From Hyaloscypha bicolor E (taxonomy: Eukaryota > Ascomycota > Leotiomycetes > Helotiales > Hyaloscyphaceae), in contig NW_020194512.1 in NCBI RefSeq assembly GCF_002865645.1, positions 965,119-1,029,118 of the forward strand: a DNA stretch of 64,000 bases, in the 5' to 3' direction. Positions 10,080-20,623 of this stretch are shown here, one piece after another. Under the pieces are notes generated by a model that was not told the origin of the DNA, did not search any database, and worked only from the letters and a program-made list of their open reading frames with translations. The position numbers were made by a program, and so were the translations under genes. Position 1 is the first letter of the stretch. Every line of letters starts with the position of its first letter.

Positions 10080-11789
10080 ATGCCGTCTAACCGTCGCCAA
10101 GGACCTGATGCTTCGGATGCCCTTCAAAGCTCAATTAGCTCGAAGCGGGCGCGACCTGGGCGGCCGATGCTGCCAGATCCTCCAATTGAGGAAAGAGACG
10201 AAGCCTCTGTGGGTGTTCAACTCGGTTCTCATGCAAGAAACTGACTATCGTAGCTGCGGAAAGAGCGAATTAGGCTCTCTCAAAGATCCTATCGTAACAG
10301 GAAAGATGCAAAGCACACAGCTGTAATAGAGAGAGCCGATAGGCTTGAGCTCGCACTTGAGAAAACCGTGAGGTCCTTCACAAAATTTCAGGACCTTACA
10401 ATGCAAGGGGATGATCTCCCGCCTAAAATTGCGCTGGCACTCAGTAGAACTGCGATTGAGATTGCGGGATATTCTCAAGCGGCGCGCTCCGAAGGAGGAG
10501 GAAAGATCAGCAAAGGAGACCGCGTAGATATGGCAGGAATTGCTGTGACATGCGGTCTAGAAGAAGAAACATACACGTACACACCTCCTTCAACGATTCT
10601 AGAGCCAGCCGCAAGCGGGAGTCAAGCGCTTAACTTCACGTCTTCCACAGACTCCCATTTTGCCGTACTAGCCGCCGAAAGCACTCCGATTTCATCGAAT
10701 CGGGAGCAAACCCTGCGCGGAAGTCAAAAGCTTGATATAACCCCCACACATACTATAGTGTCAACGGAAACTCACCCCACAGCGTCCCCAATCCCGCAAT
10801 TTACTGCCTTCAACTGGACACCCACATCTTCGACCTCAACCGTCCCCGCAACCTTTCACCATACAACTCCACCTCCCCAACAATACCCCACCACTATCCC
10901 CCGCCAACTCTTAGGCCCCCTCTTCCCCTGGACATCCACGCATACGAACCTCTCCTTCGCACAACGCCTCCGCCTCTCCTCCGTCGAACGCGGTCTTCAG
11001 CTCCTCTCCTCCCAGCACCCGGATCTACAGCGCGGTCTTTTCATCCACCTTAACAAGGAATCCATTCCTTTGATCCGAAAACTCACCGAGGAGACCCTAA
11101 TGCGTCTCCCATCTATAACTTCCTGTGGTCCGGCGCCCCCGACTGTGTTGAGGCTTCCCGAGATGTACCGTGCGGTCGAAGGTGCAAGATTTTTTGATGA
11201 GGGTTTTAATGGGGAGACAAGGCAAATAGTAGAGAGGAGCGTCAGTGACGATCTGGCCAGGTTGGTGTACGGGAGGACAAGGACCTGGGTCGTTACAGAT
11301 GTGAGGGGGTTTGAGGGTGAGTGGCTGGAGCCGATTGACGTGCAGGAGTATTTGGAGCAGAAAGGGGTCTGGCTTGGGAGGAGTGAGGGCGTCGTGGAGG
11401 TTTGTGCGCCTGAGGACATTTGGAGTCCGTTCCAAAATCTGCATTCGCAGGTCCCGGCGTTTGCACAGTCTTCGATGGCGGATTATCCGGCTATGGAAAG
11501 TTTTGCCGCTCCTACTGTGGAAGGGTTGAATACTAGTAATCCAGATTGGGCTCTATGGGAGGGTTTTGATATTGAAAATCCGAGGGCGGCGCCAGGGCTG
11601 GGTGGTTATGTGCCTGCGAGCGAGATATATGCAGCTGGCGAAGCTGCCTCAACCATCGTCTCGACGACAATAAACATCACACGGTTGATCGAGACGCTTG
11701 CCATGAGCGCAGTGTGTATCGGGCCTGGACCTGGAAACAAGAAAGCGGATGTGGACCAAGCGTTAAGAGTTGCTATTTCTGGGTTCTGA
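10080..11789 (+). CDS. bZIP transcription factor (fungal type)
   Basis: DNA-binding regulator in the nucleus; target genes unknown. Exons 10080-10208 and 10254-11789 give 554 aa. The 45-nt intron (GTGGGT, ACTGAC branch, TAG) joins DEAS to LRKERIRLSQRSYRNRKDA (residues 44-62), a basic region of the fungal AP-1-like class (N/S-x-x-S-Y-R-N-R). A short coiled coil follows (AVIERADRLELALEK, leucine-zipper register only about three heptads). The remainder is a low-complexity Ser/Thr/Pro segment and a C-terminal region with RLRLSSVERGLQLLS and a Trp-rich part (VVTDVRGFEGEWLEPIDVQEY). The intron is at the lower size limit and has a non-consensus GTGGGT donor, but it is needed to reach an ATG with a sensible N-terminus. 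It is divergent from the aldo/keto reductase gene. Confidence 0.8.
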
Positions 11790-11948
11790 AGTACTCACTA
11801 ATTTCCTCACTTTAATAGCGATTCCATCGCCTTAATTGCGCACAAACACTGGGCAGATATGACATCATTTGATGTGTTCCAGGCAAATCATGAATAGGGA
11901 CCACTCATGAATTAGGACCCGCCATTCATGAGTAGCCTGCTGCTTAAT
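11790..11948. repeat. Left arm of an imperfect palindrome flanking the transposon
   Basis: Sequence around 11908-11932 (ACTCATGAATTAGGACCCGC) is an imperfect reverse complement of the right flank at about 12584-12611 (GGCGGGGGCTGATTCGTGAA). The transposon at 11949-12554 therefore lies between the two arms of an older small palindrome. Confidence 0.4.
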
Positions 11949-12554
11949 CAGGCTTGGCAATGATACCTAATTTCGGGTATTGATCCGTATTGATACCAGA
12001 ACCGTAAGGTATCAATCCTATCGATTCTGGAATCGATTCTAAGCGAGAGTTGCGGACCCCCCTATCTAACCCCTTTAACTACGGTTCTTATTATACTTAT
12101 TACCTTTAATTGAAAAAGCAAGTATAGGCTTATAATTAGGAATATCACTTTAATAATTTTAAATACTTTTATAATTTTTTAAGGACTTTAAAAAAGTTGA
12201 CTTTTTTGGTGTTCCTTACCCCTCGCAAGGTGTCCAACCCCTCTTGTGAAGTATAAATTCGAAAGGGGGTTCCAAGAAGTCAAGAGCACCCGCTGCAAGG
12301 CGGTGAGACGTTTGGGCCAATCAATACTATAGGATGTTGGCCTTAGCCCCACAAATTACCACTTTTAGCGCTGGCAGAACCAGGGGGGGGAGGGGGGGAG
12401 GGGGTGCTCTTGACTTCGTAAGGTACGGAAGTACTTAGCAGATTTCTCGTTTAGGATCAATACCGGATCAATACGGATCGATCCTACCAATACTAAGTGA
12501 TACTAGGGGGTATTGATACTGGTATTGATACCTCAGGTATCATTGCCAAGCCTA
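11949..12554. mobile_element. hAT-like non-autonomous transposon, copy 1 (606 bp)
   Basis: Ends are perfect inverted repeats CAGGCTTGGCAATGATACCT at the left and its complement at the right (final base A instead of G). The left flank TGCTTAAT (11941-11948) and right flank TGCTGAAT (12555-12562) match at 7 of 8 positions, as expected for an 8-bp hAT target duplication. Subterminal regions are dense in GATACC/TATCGAT words on both strands, typical of transposase-binding clusters. There is no transposase frame. A second copy of nearly the same length is at 28990-29594. Confidence 0.75.
12276..12417. repeat. Nested 142-bp inverted-repeat unit inside the hAT-like element
   Basis: Perfect 16-bp arms GAAGTCAAGAGCACCC (12276-12291) and complement (12402-12417) enclose 110 bp containing G-runs (12382-12404). 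It could be an even smaller inserted element or an internal part of the transposon. Copy 2 at 28990 does not obviously contain it, which favours insertion. Confidence 0.55.
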
Positions 12555-12890
12555 TGCTGAATGTGAGCAGCCCAATGGAAATACCCTGAATGGCGGGGGC
12601 TGATTCGTGAATAGCGCCTCGTAACTTATGGCTTTCCGTGGCTGTCCTTTGCAACCACTATGCCAAGCTCCCAATCAGGTCTCACTTTGGCGCTGGATTC
12701 TCGTCAGGCTGACAGCACTGCCACAATGTGGGCAGACAACACATCGAGGATCCATATATGATGCTCTGCGGATCTCCCGCAAAGCACGACAATCTCTCCA
12801 TACCTGGTTCATTCGAAGACGTACCTCGAAACCCGATATGATCTCTTTCTAGATCCTAAACAATTAGCTGAGGCTTGACCTTGGCTTGAG

Positions 12891-13921
12891 ATGTCGTTCA
12901 GCTTCTCGGTAGGCGACTTCGTCGCCTGCCTCTCCCTCATCAAGGACATTTCAGATGCTCTGAATAATTCAACTGGCTCGGAAGCAGATTTCAAAGCTTT
13001 ATTTGCAACTCTCAAATCCCTCGAGAACGCGTTCAAGATCTGCCAGCTTGTATACCAGCAGTGCGAAGAGCCTCATGTTGAGGCTGAAGTACAGATACAG
13101 GCCGGAACAATCCGCCAAGCGCTCCTCGACGAGCACCAAAGGTGCAGAAACATCCTGGAGGCGTTTGTTGGTTCTCTCAGTTCTTATACGGCTGCGTTCG
13201 TTGACGACAGAAGTAAGGCTATAGCTCTTGCTCGTCACATGCGCAAGATCACGTGGCATTCACGAAAAGCAGATGTGGCGAACCTGGAGAGGAACCTGAG
13301 AGGACACCTGAGCTCATTACAAATGTACGCTGCGGCACTTTGCCAATTGTATCTTACGGCAAATACAAAGATGGTGACATCTACCGAGTCGAAGGTAGAT
13401 TCAATTCTTTCTAATATGACTGACCTCCGAGCCGAAGTGACGACAATGTTTTCTGGAGTCCAGATTAGCAAGTCTCAGCGTCTAGGGGGCATTGGAAACA
13501 TATGGGAAGGGGCTTCGAGTCAGTTGGACATTGTCATCCTTAACGACGCCATCGGTCGGACTGTCCCACTTCCAATAATGCTGCTTAGTTCTCGCACAGT
13601 GAGTGATGGACGCAAATTCCAAGCCGTCACAGACTAATAAGTCTCAAATAGGCTCTTCATAATATGGTTCTCTGGATGTTCCATGACCGAGACGTCCCTG
13701 GAAGAGCAAAGGTGCGGAGAAAGGAGTACACTATTACGGATGAAGACACCGATGGTATTTTGATTGAGGAGGCCAATTGGGACATGATTTATCACCCAGG
13801 AAAGCATTTATCGCTTAATATGGTCTTCCCAGCTTTGCCTTCCTGGAACGTTCATCGATGTCCACGGTGTGATCGGCCGGCAATAGGAAAGGCACGTCCC
13901 GGTGAACGAAGACATTGGTAA
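12891..13921 (+). CDS. Helo-like N-terminal domain plus ubiquitin-like domain protein (may be 5' part of the ankyrin gene)
   Basis: Exons 12891-13598 and 13652-13921, 325 aa if it ends at the TAA. The N-terminus MSFSFSVGDFVACLSLIKDI matches the start of fungal NLR/STAND-type proteins, and residues 1-180 are helical like the Helo-like/'azaphilone cluster' N-domains. After the 53-nt intron (GTGAGT, GACTAAT, TAG) comes a ubiquitin-like domain: LDIVILNDAIGRTVPLPIML, SRTALHNMVLWMF, VRRKEYTITDEDTDGILIEE, WDMIYHPGKHLSLNM, then a Cys pair HRCPRCDRP. The stop follows a GTAAGA that could equally be a donor (13918). Splicing from there to an acceptor at 14132 continues in frame into the ankyrin protein. 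Function by family: NLR-like signalling or heterokaryon-incompatibility-type immunity (inference). Confidence 0.72.
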
Positions 13922-14181
13922 GAGCACCCCTTGAAGATTCGCGTACACCTTCCTGTATCAAAATATCCCCCAAAAGTTCATACATTCCGAAATCTCTGGT
14001 TCAAGGCTGAGATTTTGAAAGTACAACATTTCGGGGAACTTTTGAATTGTGAGCCTTGATGAATGTACTTCTTCTACATTGACATTGTCTGGAACTATGT
14101 TGTGCGCAGAGTAATGGCAGCAACTCTTACAGTCAATTCAACCTAGAAACTTTCGTTTCATTGCTGACTCTCGGAAGCGCC

Positions 14182-16917
14182 ATGTGCCAGCTTAGCTTTG
14201 CTATGTTCGATAGAGAAAGAGTGGTCGAGGAAATTCCGGATGCAAAACCTGACGCGATTTCGGATGCCGTTTCGGAGGATGTCATGGGAGAGGCAAATTC
14301 CATCCAACAAAAGAACCGCAAAACTGCAAAAGACACCCTCCAACGTGACAAAAAGTCAAAAAAGGACAGAGAAGAGCATTTTCTATTCCGGAACATACAT
14401 TATCATCGCGAGATCCTGGTCCCGAAGCCTTTATCTGCCCCAGACAGTTCTGCCGAAGAGACACATCGCAAATTTGGAATCGACGAACTTCCTCCACTTC
14501 ACCAGGCGGCGGCAAAAGCCTCGTTGAAAGTGATTGCCGATCTCCTGGAGAAGGGCATGGATGTGAATGAGAAGATACCATTCTGCATGCAAGACGAAGA
14601 ACATTTCGAGTTCCATGGTGCATCTCCATTGCTGATAGCAGCTTGGTTTGGGAAGAGCAAAGCTATCGACCTCTTGTTAGAGCATGGTGCAAATATAAAC
14701 TCTCTGGGCTCTGGAAACACTGGGATTCTACTGTATGCGATGTGTGGTCCATGCCAGGGACGAATTGTGATGCCACTATTATCGTACGGTGCTGATCCCA
14801 ACATCAGAAACCGGTGGGGCGACCTTCCTCTTCATGTTGCTGCTAAACGAGGCATATCTTTGTTGATTCACCCATTAGTCGAAGCTGGAAATGACCTCAA
14901 TGACCGAAACAGTTTTGGGTCAACAGCTCTTGAAAGGGCTTCAAGGTATGGTCATGAACAAGCCGTACAGGCGCTGCTAGACCTCGGTGCCGATACTACG
15001 ATCTGTGAAGATAGTTACCAATGGAATCCACTCCATAGTGCATCGCACAATGGATCCGAGGCAGTGGTTGATATGCTACTTCAAGAAGCACCAAATTTGA
15101 TGGCCCCTGACGTGGATGGGGACACGGCACTTCACTTAGCAGCTCTGGAGAATCGTGTTGGAGCAGCAAAACTACTATTGGCAAGTGGAGCAGATGCCAC
15201 GGCCAAAAACAAGGATAGGGTGACGCCGCTCCACCATGCTTCAACAACCGGAGGCTTTGAAATTGCGAAATTGCTTATTGAGAACGGAGCCGACGTTTTA
15301 GCCTCATGCGTAGCGGGCGAAAGTCCTCTTGACAGAGCAGCACGGGGAGGTCACGACAAGATTGTGTTGTTGCTGCTCGACCACGGTGCAGACGTCAATT
15401 CTTTAGATAAGCTGCTATATTCACCTCTCCACAGCGCGTCATTAAATGGACACGATACCACCGTAAGGCTACTTCTTCAACACAGCGTAAATCCATGCCT
15501 TGCCAATATCTGGGGAGCAACGGCGTTTCTCTTGGCAATTCTTTATGGTCATGAGAGTATTGCAAAATGCCTGCTCGACTTCAATACAGCAGTCATTACT
15601 ATACCCGATAAGGAAGGATACAGTCCTCTCCACTCCGCTGCATATTCTGGATCGGACTTGCTGGTGAGGCTGCTGCTTGATGCTGGGCTCGATATCGAGG
15701 CACTTCCTACACCACCCACTGATTCCGAGTATATCTGTGGTTCTCCTCTAGTATTGGCTTCCAGGAATGGCAAGACAACAACAGCCAAAGAACTTTTGGA
15801 TCATGGCGCCAACATCGATGCGCACTGCACCCGAACACAAAGATCCTCTCTTCATGCGGCTGTGCAATCTGATCACGCGAGTACTGTGAAGCTCTTGGTT
15901 GAACGTGGCGCAAACATCGAATATCGGGACGTCAATGAACGGACGCCACTCATCTCCGGGTCGATTCATGGCAGCAAATCCATTGAAAATCTCCTTGATG
16001 CAGGGGTAGATATTAATGCATTTGATAAGGACGGTGGCACTGCATTGCATTGGGCCGGTCATAATGGGCATGAAACAGTTGTTAAACAACTTTTGGCCTC
16101 AGGGGCACAACATCGGAAGGACAACAATGACCGGCTCCCATTGCACGATGCTGTGAATGGCGCTAGTAGCGAGCCTATTGTACAGCTATTACTTCAACAT
16201 TTCCCTGACTCGGTGAACGCAAAGGACATGGATGGAACAACTCCACTTCACTACGCAGCCATCAGAGGAAATCTGCCTCTTGTGAATTTGCTACTCAAGA
16301 ATGGGGCGGATATGGAAACAGAGAACGATGAAGGCGAAATTCCTTTGGGCTATGCTGTTTACAATGCTAGCGAGCCTATCGTTCAACTCCTTCTTCAACA
16401 GAGCCCCCACACAATAAAGGCTCGAGCCAATGATGGGGAGACTCTGCTCCACTGTGCGGTGAGAAAGGGACATCTGTCTATTATGAAACTACTTCTCTTG
16501 GCTGAGCCAACCCTTCTGGAGGCAAAAAATAATACTGGCAGGACAGTATTATTTCTTGCAGTTTTCATGGGCGAGAAGGAGATTGTTGAATTCTTACTAC
16601 AGCACGACTGCCAACTAACACTGAAAGAGATGGATGGGGGAGCACCATGGGACTTTGTGGATGCAAAAGATCCTACGTCGGAGGTCATAAATTTACTTGT
16701 CACATATGGGTGGGATATGGATGAACGATACTACGAAGGGCGCACCGCCTTTCATGCGGCAGTAATCATCGGGAATGAAGAGGCAGCACGGTCTTTGATC
16801 GGTCATGGTTGCAACATCGATATTGCAGATGATGATGGAGATACCCCACTCGACACCGCTATCATGATGGGAAAGGTCAACATGCAAACCTTGATCCGAG
16901 AGGCCTTGGAAGCGTGA
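14182..16917 (+). CDS. Ankyrin-repeat protein, about 24 repeats
   Basis: 911 aa from the first in-frame ATG. The frame is open upstream from about 14080 (QFNLETFVSLLTLGSAM), so the true start may be an upstream exon. Residues 1-100 are charged, with a Lys-rich stretch (RDKKSKKDREEH) that could be a nuclear localisation signal. From about 102 to the end there are about 24 consecutive 33-residue ankyrin repeats (for example TPLHHASTTGGFEIAKLLIE and TALHWAGHNGHETVVKQLLA), ending TPLDTAIMMGK. No introns and no NB-ARC/NACHT or catalytic domain. Ankyrin arrays mediate protein binding. Together with the Helo-like/ubiquitin-like frame just upstream this resembles a fungal NLR architecture with the nucleotide-binding module missing. 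Intact reading over 2.7 kb shows it is under selection or young. Confidence 0.88.
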   Translation: MCQLSFAMFDRERVVEEIPDAKPDAISDAVSEDVMGEANSIQQKNRKTAKDTLQRDKKSKKDREEHFLFRNIHYHREILVPKPLSAPDSSAEETHRKFGIDELPPLHQAAAKASLKVIADLLEKGMDVNEKIPFCMQDEEHFEFHGASPLLIAAWFGKSKAIDLLLEHGANINSLGSGNTGILLYAMCGPCQGRIVMPLLSYGADPNIRNRWGDLPLHVAAKRGISLLIHPLVEAGNDLNDRNSFGSTALERASRYGHEQAVQALLDLGADTTICEDSYQWNPLHSASHNGSEAVVDMLLQEAPNLMAPDVDGDTALHLAALENRVGAAKLLLASGADATAKNKDRVTPLHHASTTGGFEIAKLLIENGADVLASCVAGESPLDRAARGGHDKIVLLLLDHGADVNSLDKLLYSPLHSASLNGHDTTVRLLLQHSVNPCLANIWGATAFLLAILYGHESIAKCLLDFNTAVITIPDKEGYSPLHSAAYSGSDLLVRLLLDAGLDIEALPTPPTDSEYICGSPLVLASRNGKTTTAKELLDHGANIDAHCTRTQRSSLHAAVQSDHASTVKLLVERGANIEYRDVNERTPLISGSIHGSKSIENLLDAGVDINAFDKDGGTALHWAGHNGHETVVKQLLASGAQHRKDNNDRLPLHDAVNGASSEPIVQLLLQHFPDSVNAKDMDGTTPLHYAAIRGNLPLVNLLLKNGADMETENDEGEIPLGYAVYNASEPIVQLLLQQSPHTIKARANDGETLLHCAVRKGHLSIMKLLLLAEPTLLEAKNNTGRTVLFLAVFMGEKEIVEFLLQHDCQLTLKEMDGGAPWDFVDAKDPTSEVINLLVTYGWDMDERYYEGRTAFHAAVIIGNEEAARSLIGHGCNIDIADDDGDTPLDTAIMMGKVNMQTLIREALEA

Positions 16918-19366
16918 AAATCAATATCTTTAGGATCAACTATATCTGACCTAAGACCAACCAAAATTGGCACTTTCAAAACAAAGATCCTTGACTATTG
17001 TTGATTCACTCGAAAACGGTCCGCCGCTCGAAATTCATCTCCAAACGTTACCTTGAGCATGTCCATATAATCAGTGATGGCAAGCCAACGAGAAGTGATA
17101 AATTGCCCCAGGAAAAGGGTCAGGATACGAAGCTTTACATCGTGAGTTGGCTTTCTTCCAAGTGAAGACTTAGTTGAACTGACATATGAAGGACGCATTG
17201 AATTTTAAGGCATTATAACTTATTTTCATAAGCTCTAATTTATGATCCTTTCAGGTCTCACTTCCCCCACTTGATTGTGATTCGGAGGCGATACGAACAT
17301 GACTCACACGGCTGCGAAGCAGACATTTTTACTCAGTCGCCCTAGATCCAACCACTTTAAGCAAGAATGCCAGTCGTGTCATGGAGCTGAACCGCACTCT
17401 TGACGACGCCCTCCCCATCCTCGGCCGACACGCCAATACATTCCCTACTGCTTCAAACTCTAGTGTGTGATCTAATGGTCATGCCGTGGGTGCTGGGAGC
17501 CGAAGCCCTGGCTGCTGCACTTCCCTGTCTTAGTAGGGCTAACTCTTGCTGCCTCTTGTCTCTATCGTACTTTTCCTTTTCGATTTTCATCGCCCGCAGA
17601 AGACCAAATCAGCCAGCAGCAGTGTCGAGGACGCCTATGACCAGCATTGCGAGATCGGTACCGCAACCGACCCAACCCAACCCACTCAGCTGCGAACAGA
17701 AATACGAATCTAGAGAGCAATGAAAACAGTTGAGAGCGCGTTTGAGGTCATGGAGGGAGACGGAACAGAGGTGGGTATACACGCGGCATTGCAACGCATC
17801 TGCGGAGTTCACCGGGCCGCGCGCCTTGCGCTACGAATGGAAGCACACCAAGCACTACAAATGGAAGCAATACGAACGAAAGAAGTTGCTCATCGTAATC
17901 GACCCCGAGCCTCATCCTTCTGGAGATTGCTTGGAAGATAAAAAAGCAAAAGTTCAGCATGCCTTAAGGTGTGGCTAAAAGTTCGATCCCACCATGTGAT
18001 GCATGAGAAAAGCCTGGAAAATTTGCAATCACACTCCGGGAGGTATGGCCTCAACTCAGGCCTGAATCAGCATCCACTGCTCATTACTGAAAGAGCTCTG
18101 TCTAATTGCATCCCCCTATCCTCTGGGGTCTGCGCCTCCGGGCACGACACCGACGGTGGACTGAACAGCGATTCCAGTTACCTTCCAACTTCCAACCCTG
18201 GATTTCAGACTGCAAATATGACTCGAAATCCTTTTCTGCTGCGCAAACTTGGACTGTAGAGCCACTGGCCGCCTGTCACGCAGGCACAAGACAAGATAAT
18301 TAATGCTAGATATCCATGGATCTGTGCCTCCTCTACTTTCCATCCAGAGCCTGCCTGCCGCGGCAAAACACCGAGCGTGCACTACACGGCGACCCCAGTC
18401 ACCCACTCGAGTCCTAGCCTTCGTCACCTGACCGCACTCAGCATTCCACGGCCGGCCCAGAATCCTCACTCGCTGGATGGATATGCTTGAACGGAAGACG
18501 CTGGCCTCATCAAGAGTACGCGCAAGCAAGAAAGCATCTGCAATCGAAGAAGCCAAGCCCTTCGAAGACGAGAAATGAATAAACGCGTGCTGCAAAACGG
18601 GTTGGAGCGACCAGCATGTGTGTTGGATGGCACGAAGAAGGCGAATGAGTCATAGGTTTGCCAACCTCGAGAACTTCTAGCAAGAAAGCGTGGTCTTCAA
18701 TTGACGGCATTCGATAAAGCCACCATTGACGTGTGAGAGCATGTCGGAGGTGCAGATGCGAAAACGCCGAGAGTTTCGGCAAGGGCCATTTTTCCCGGCT
18801 TCCCCTCGCGCGTTCTCGGGATCTCCACGGCGCCTTCTCGGCTCGGCAGGAAGAATCCGCCCCCCTAGCGCTTTCCGCATTGGGAATCGAATCACAACAA
18901 ACCCCCTCATCAAAACGCGCTCATGTGCATCCTCACCCCGAAACGCCTTACGCCACCGGTGAAAAAGGGGGGTGCTTTCGGCGATACTTCACGATGAGAA
19001 CAGAATATAGAAGTTTCAAAGTTTTGGTGTCATTGATGATGCGATGTGGTATAAGTACAGCCAGCCGTCATGCACGCCCTTTTCATCCCCAGAGCGCGTG
19101 CTCCGTCTGCTCGTACCCCGCAGCAAGCCGGAGCCAATCCATCCATCCCCACGCATCCAGGCATCATCATAAAAGCTCTCGCAAGGAACGGCGATCCCAT
19201 AAATCCAAGGCGAGAGCAGTTTGTAATAACGACACAAGACCAAACAAGTCAAAAATCAAACCCGCGTGAAAGTTTCTGTAGCCCCCCGAGTTTCACATTC
19301 CCGTCCGCAACGCCAGAGTACCATATGAACAAGTTGAAAGAGTAAAAGGTGACCGGAGGAAAAGGC
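16918..19366. other. Intergenic, no gene supported
   Basis: 2.4 kb between the convergent ankyrin and histone H1 genes. Several frames of 70-178 codons occur on both strands (longest 18733-19269 plus and 18116-18595 minus) but they have biased, unstructured compositions and no family resemblance. Part of it must be the 3' UTRs of both neighbours. Confidence 0.5.
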
Positions 19367-20300
19367 TTATGCTGATGCAGCGGCCTTCTTCGGTGTCGCC
19401 TTCTTCTTGGGCGCCGCGGCCTTCGCCTTCTTAGGTGTGGGCTTTGATGTGGTCTTGGTGACACGTCCGGACTTGGTCTTGCCTAGGACGGCGGGCTTGT
19501 CGACGACAGCTGGGGCCTGAAGATTGTTAGACGCGATAAACCCATGAAGGACATGGTGACTTACAGTCTTTGGTGCAGCAGCCTTCTTTGGCTTGGGCGC
19601 AGCCTTGGGCTTAGCAGCAGCTTTTGGCTTCGCAACCTTGGCAGCCTTGGGCTTTGCAGCTGCGGGCTTCTTTGTGGTTGCGGCCTTCTTCGCGACGGGC
19701 TTCTTCTCGGTGGTCTTCTTCTCAGCCTTGGGCTTCTCGGACTTGGGCTTAGCGGCTGCGGGCTCCTTCTTGGCGAGCTTGGTTCCTCCGGAGCTTCCTG
19801 CGAGATTGTTAGGCGTGACACTCCAGGAGAGGTGGCAGGCACGTACCCTTTGGTTGGGCGAAGACACCCTTCTCGACACCAGACTTGAGAGCGCGGTTGA
19901 ACAGCGAGTCGAACATAGAGTCGGATGCGGAGATCTTGTTGTTGGCCTTGACATACTTCTTGAGGGCGATGCGGCTGTGCAGAAGTCAGCGGTGATCGAT
20001 AAATGACGCGTCAAATGAGCTCGATGACTCAAGCGCGCGAAGGGGGAGAAGTCGTACCTTGATCCGTTGCGATCCTTCAAAGTGATGATGGCATCGCTGA
20101 TCATGTCTGCAAGAACGCGTCAGTCCACGCTCCAATCCAAAATCCAAAGCTCTCCGCAGCTGCACACGATGTACGCGACCAAGGAAAACTATGCACGATC
20201 GCATGGCGAGGCGGTGTTGGGGAGACTCGAGCTTACCTTGGTAGCTGGCGTGGTCCGAGGAAGCGGCCTTGGCCTTGGGTGCTGCGGCTTTGGGAGGCAT
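19367..20300 (-). CDS. Linker histone H1
   Basis: Binds nucleosome entry/exit DNA in chromatin. Five exons: 20300-20237, 20106-20058, 19974-19847, 19797-19566, 19517-19367, giving 207 aa. N-terminus MPPKAAAPKAKAASSDHASY. The globular H15 domain covers residues about 15-85 (YQDMISDAIITLKDRNGSSR, IALKKYVKANNKI, MFDSLFNRALKSGVEKG). A Lys/Ala/Pro-rich tail follows with repeated AAKPKA motifs, ending KKATPKKAAASA. All splice junctions restore the domain. Introns are 130, 83, 49 and 48 nt; the 49-nt one has a GCCTAAC branch site. Tail codons are GC-rich and free of RIP-like change. Probably the single H1 gene of the genome, as is usual in filamentous ascomycetes. Confidence 0.96.
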
Positions 20301-20475
20301 TTTGATGAATTGATGTAATGTATTGAATGAATACGACGATGGATGAGTCTCGATTGAAGATGAGCTTCAAAGACGAAGAGTTATCGCAGTGGTGGGTGAA
20401 AAATGGCTGGTTGTTGTGTTGGGGGGGGAAGACAGAAAAGGTCGAAAGCCGTGTCTTGGTGGGCGGGGGTCTCTG

Positions 20476-20481
20476 TTTATA
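20476..20481 (-). promoter_or_regulatory. TATA box of histone H1
   Basis: TATAAA on the minus strand in the context ACTATAAAC, about 176 bp before the H1 ATG and just upstream of a C/T-rich leader. A core promoter of this strength fits a highly expressed histone gene. Confidence 0.55.
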
Positions 20482-20618
20482 GTAGCGAGGGGAGGGCGCG
20501 GTGATCTGGGTTGCCTGTCGGGCGCCCAGGGCGACTAGTCCTCATTGGGCCTCGATTAGCGTAATTTCGAAAGAGGATTTTCTGAATCACAAACGAGCGC
20601 AACGGCCAGCGCAATTTG

Positions 20619-20623
20619 ATTGG
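20619..20623 (-). promoter_or_regulatory. CCAAT box upstream of histone H1
   Basis: CAGCCAATCA on the minus strand about 140 bp upstream of the TATA element, the position where the Hap2/3/5 complex usually binds in fungal promoters. Inference from motif and spacing only. Confidence 0.4.

Noticed and set aside
10997..11444. Two minus-strand frames of 115-140 codons
   Set aside because: Shadows of the bZIP protein's coding strand; no own signals.
17975..17995. tRNA B-box-like GTTCGATCCC
   Set aside because: No A-box or acceptor-stem pairing at the required distance upstream.
18116..19269. Frames of 159 (minus) and 178 (plus) codons in the ankyrin-H1 interval
   Set aside because: Overlapping, compositionally odd, without family motifs or introns; chance openness in GC-richer DNA is likely.
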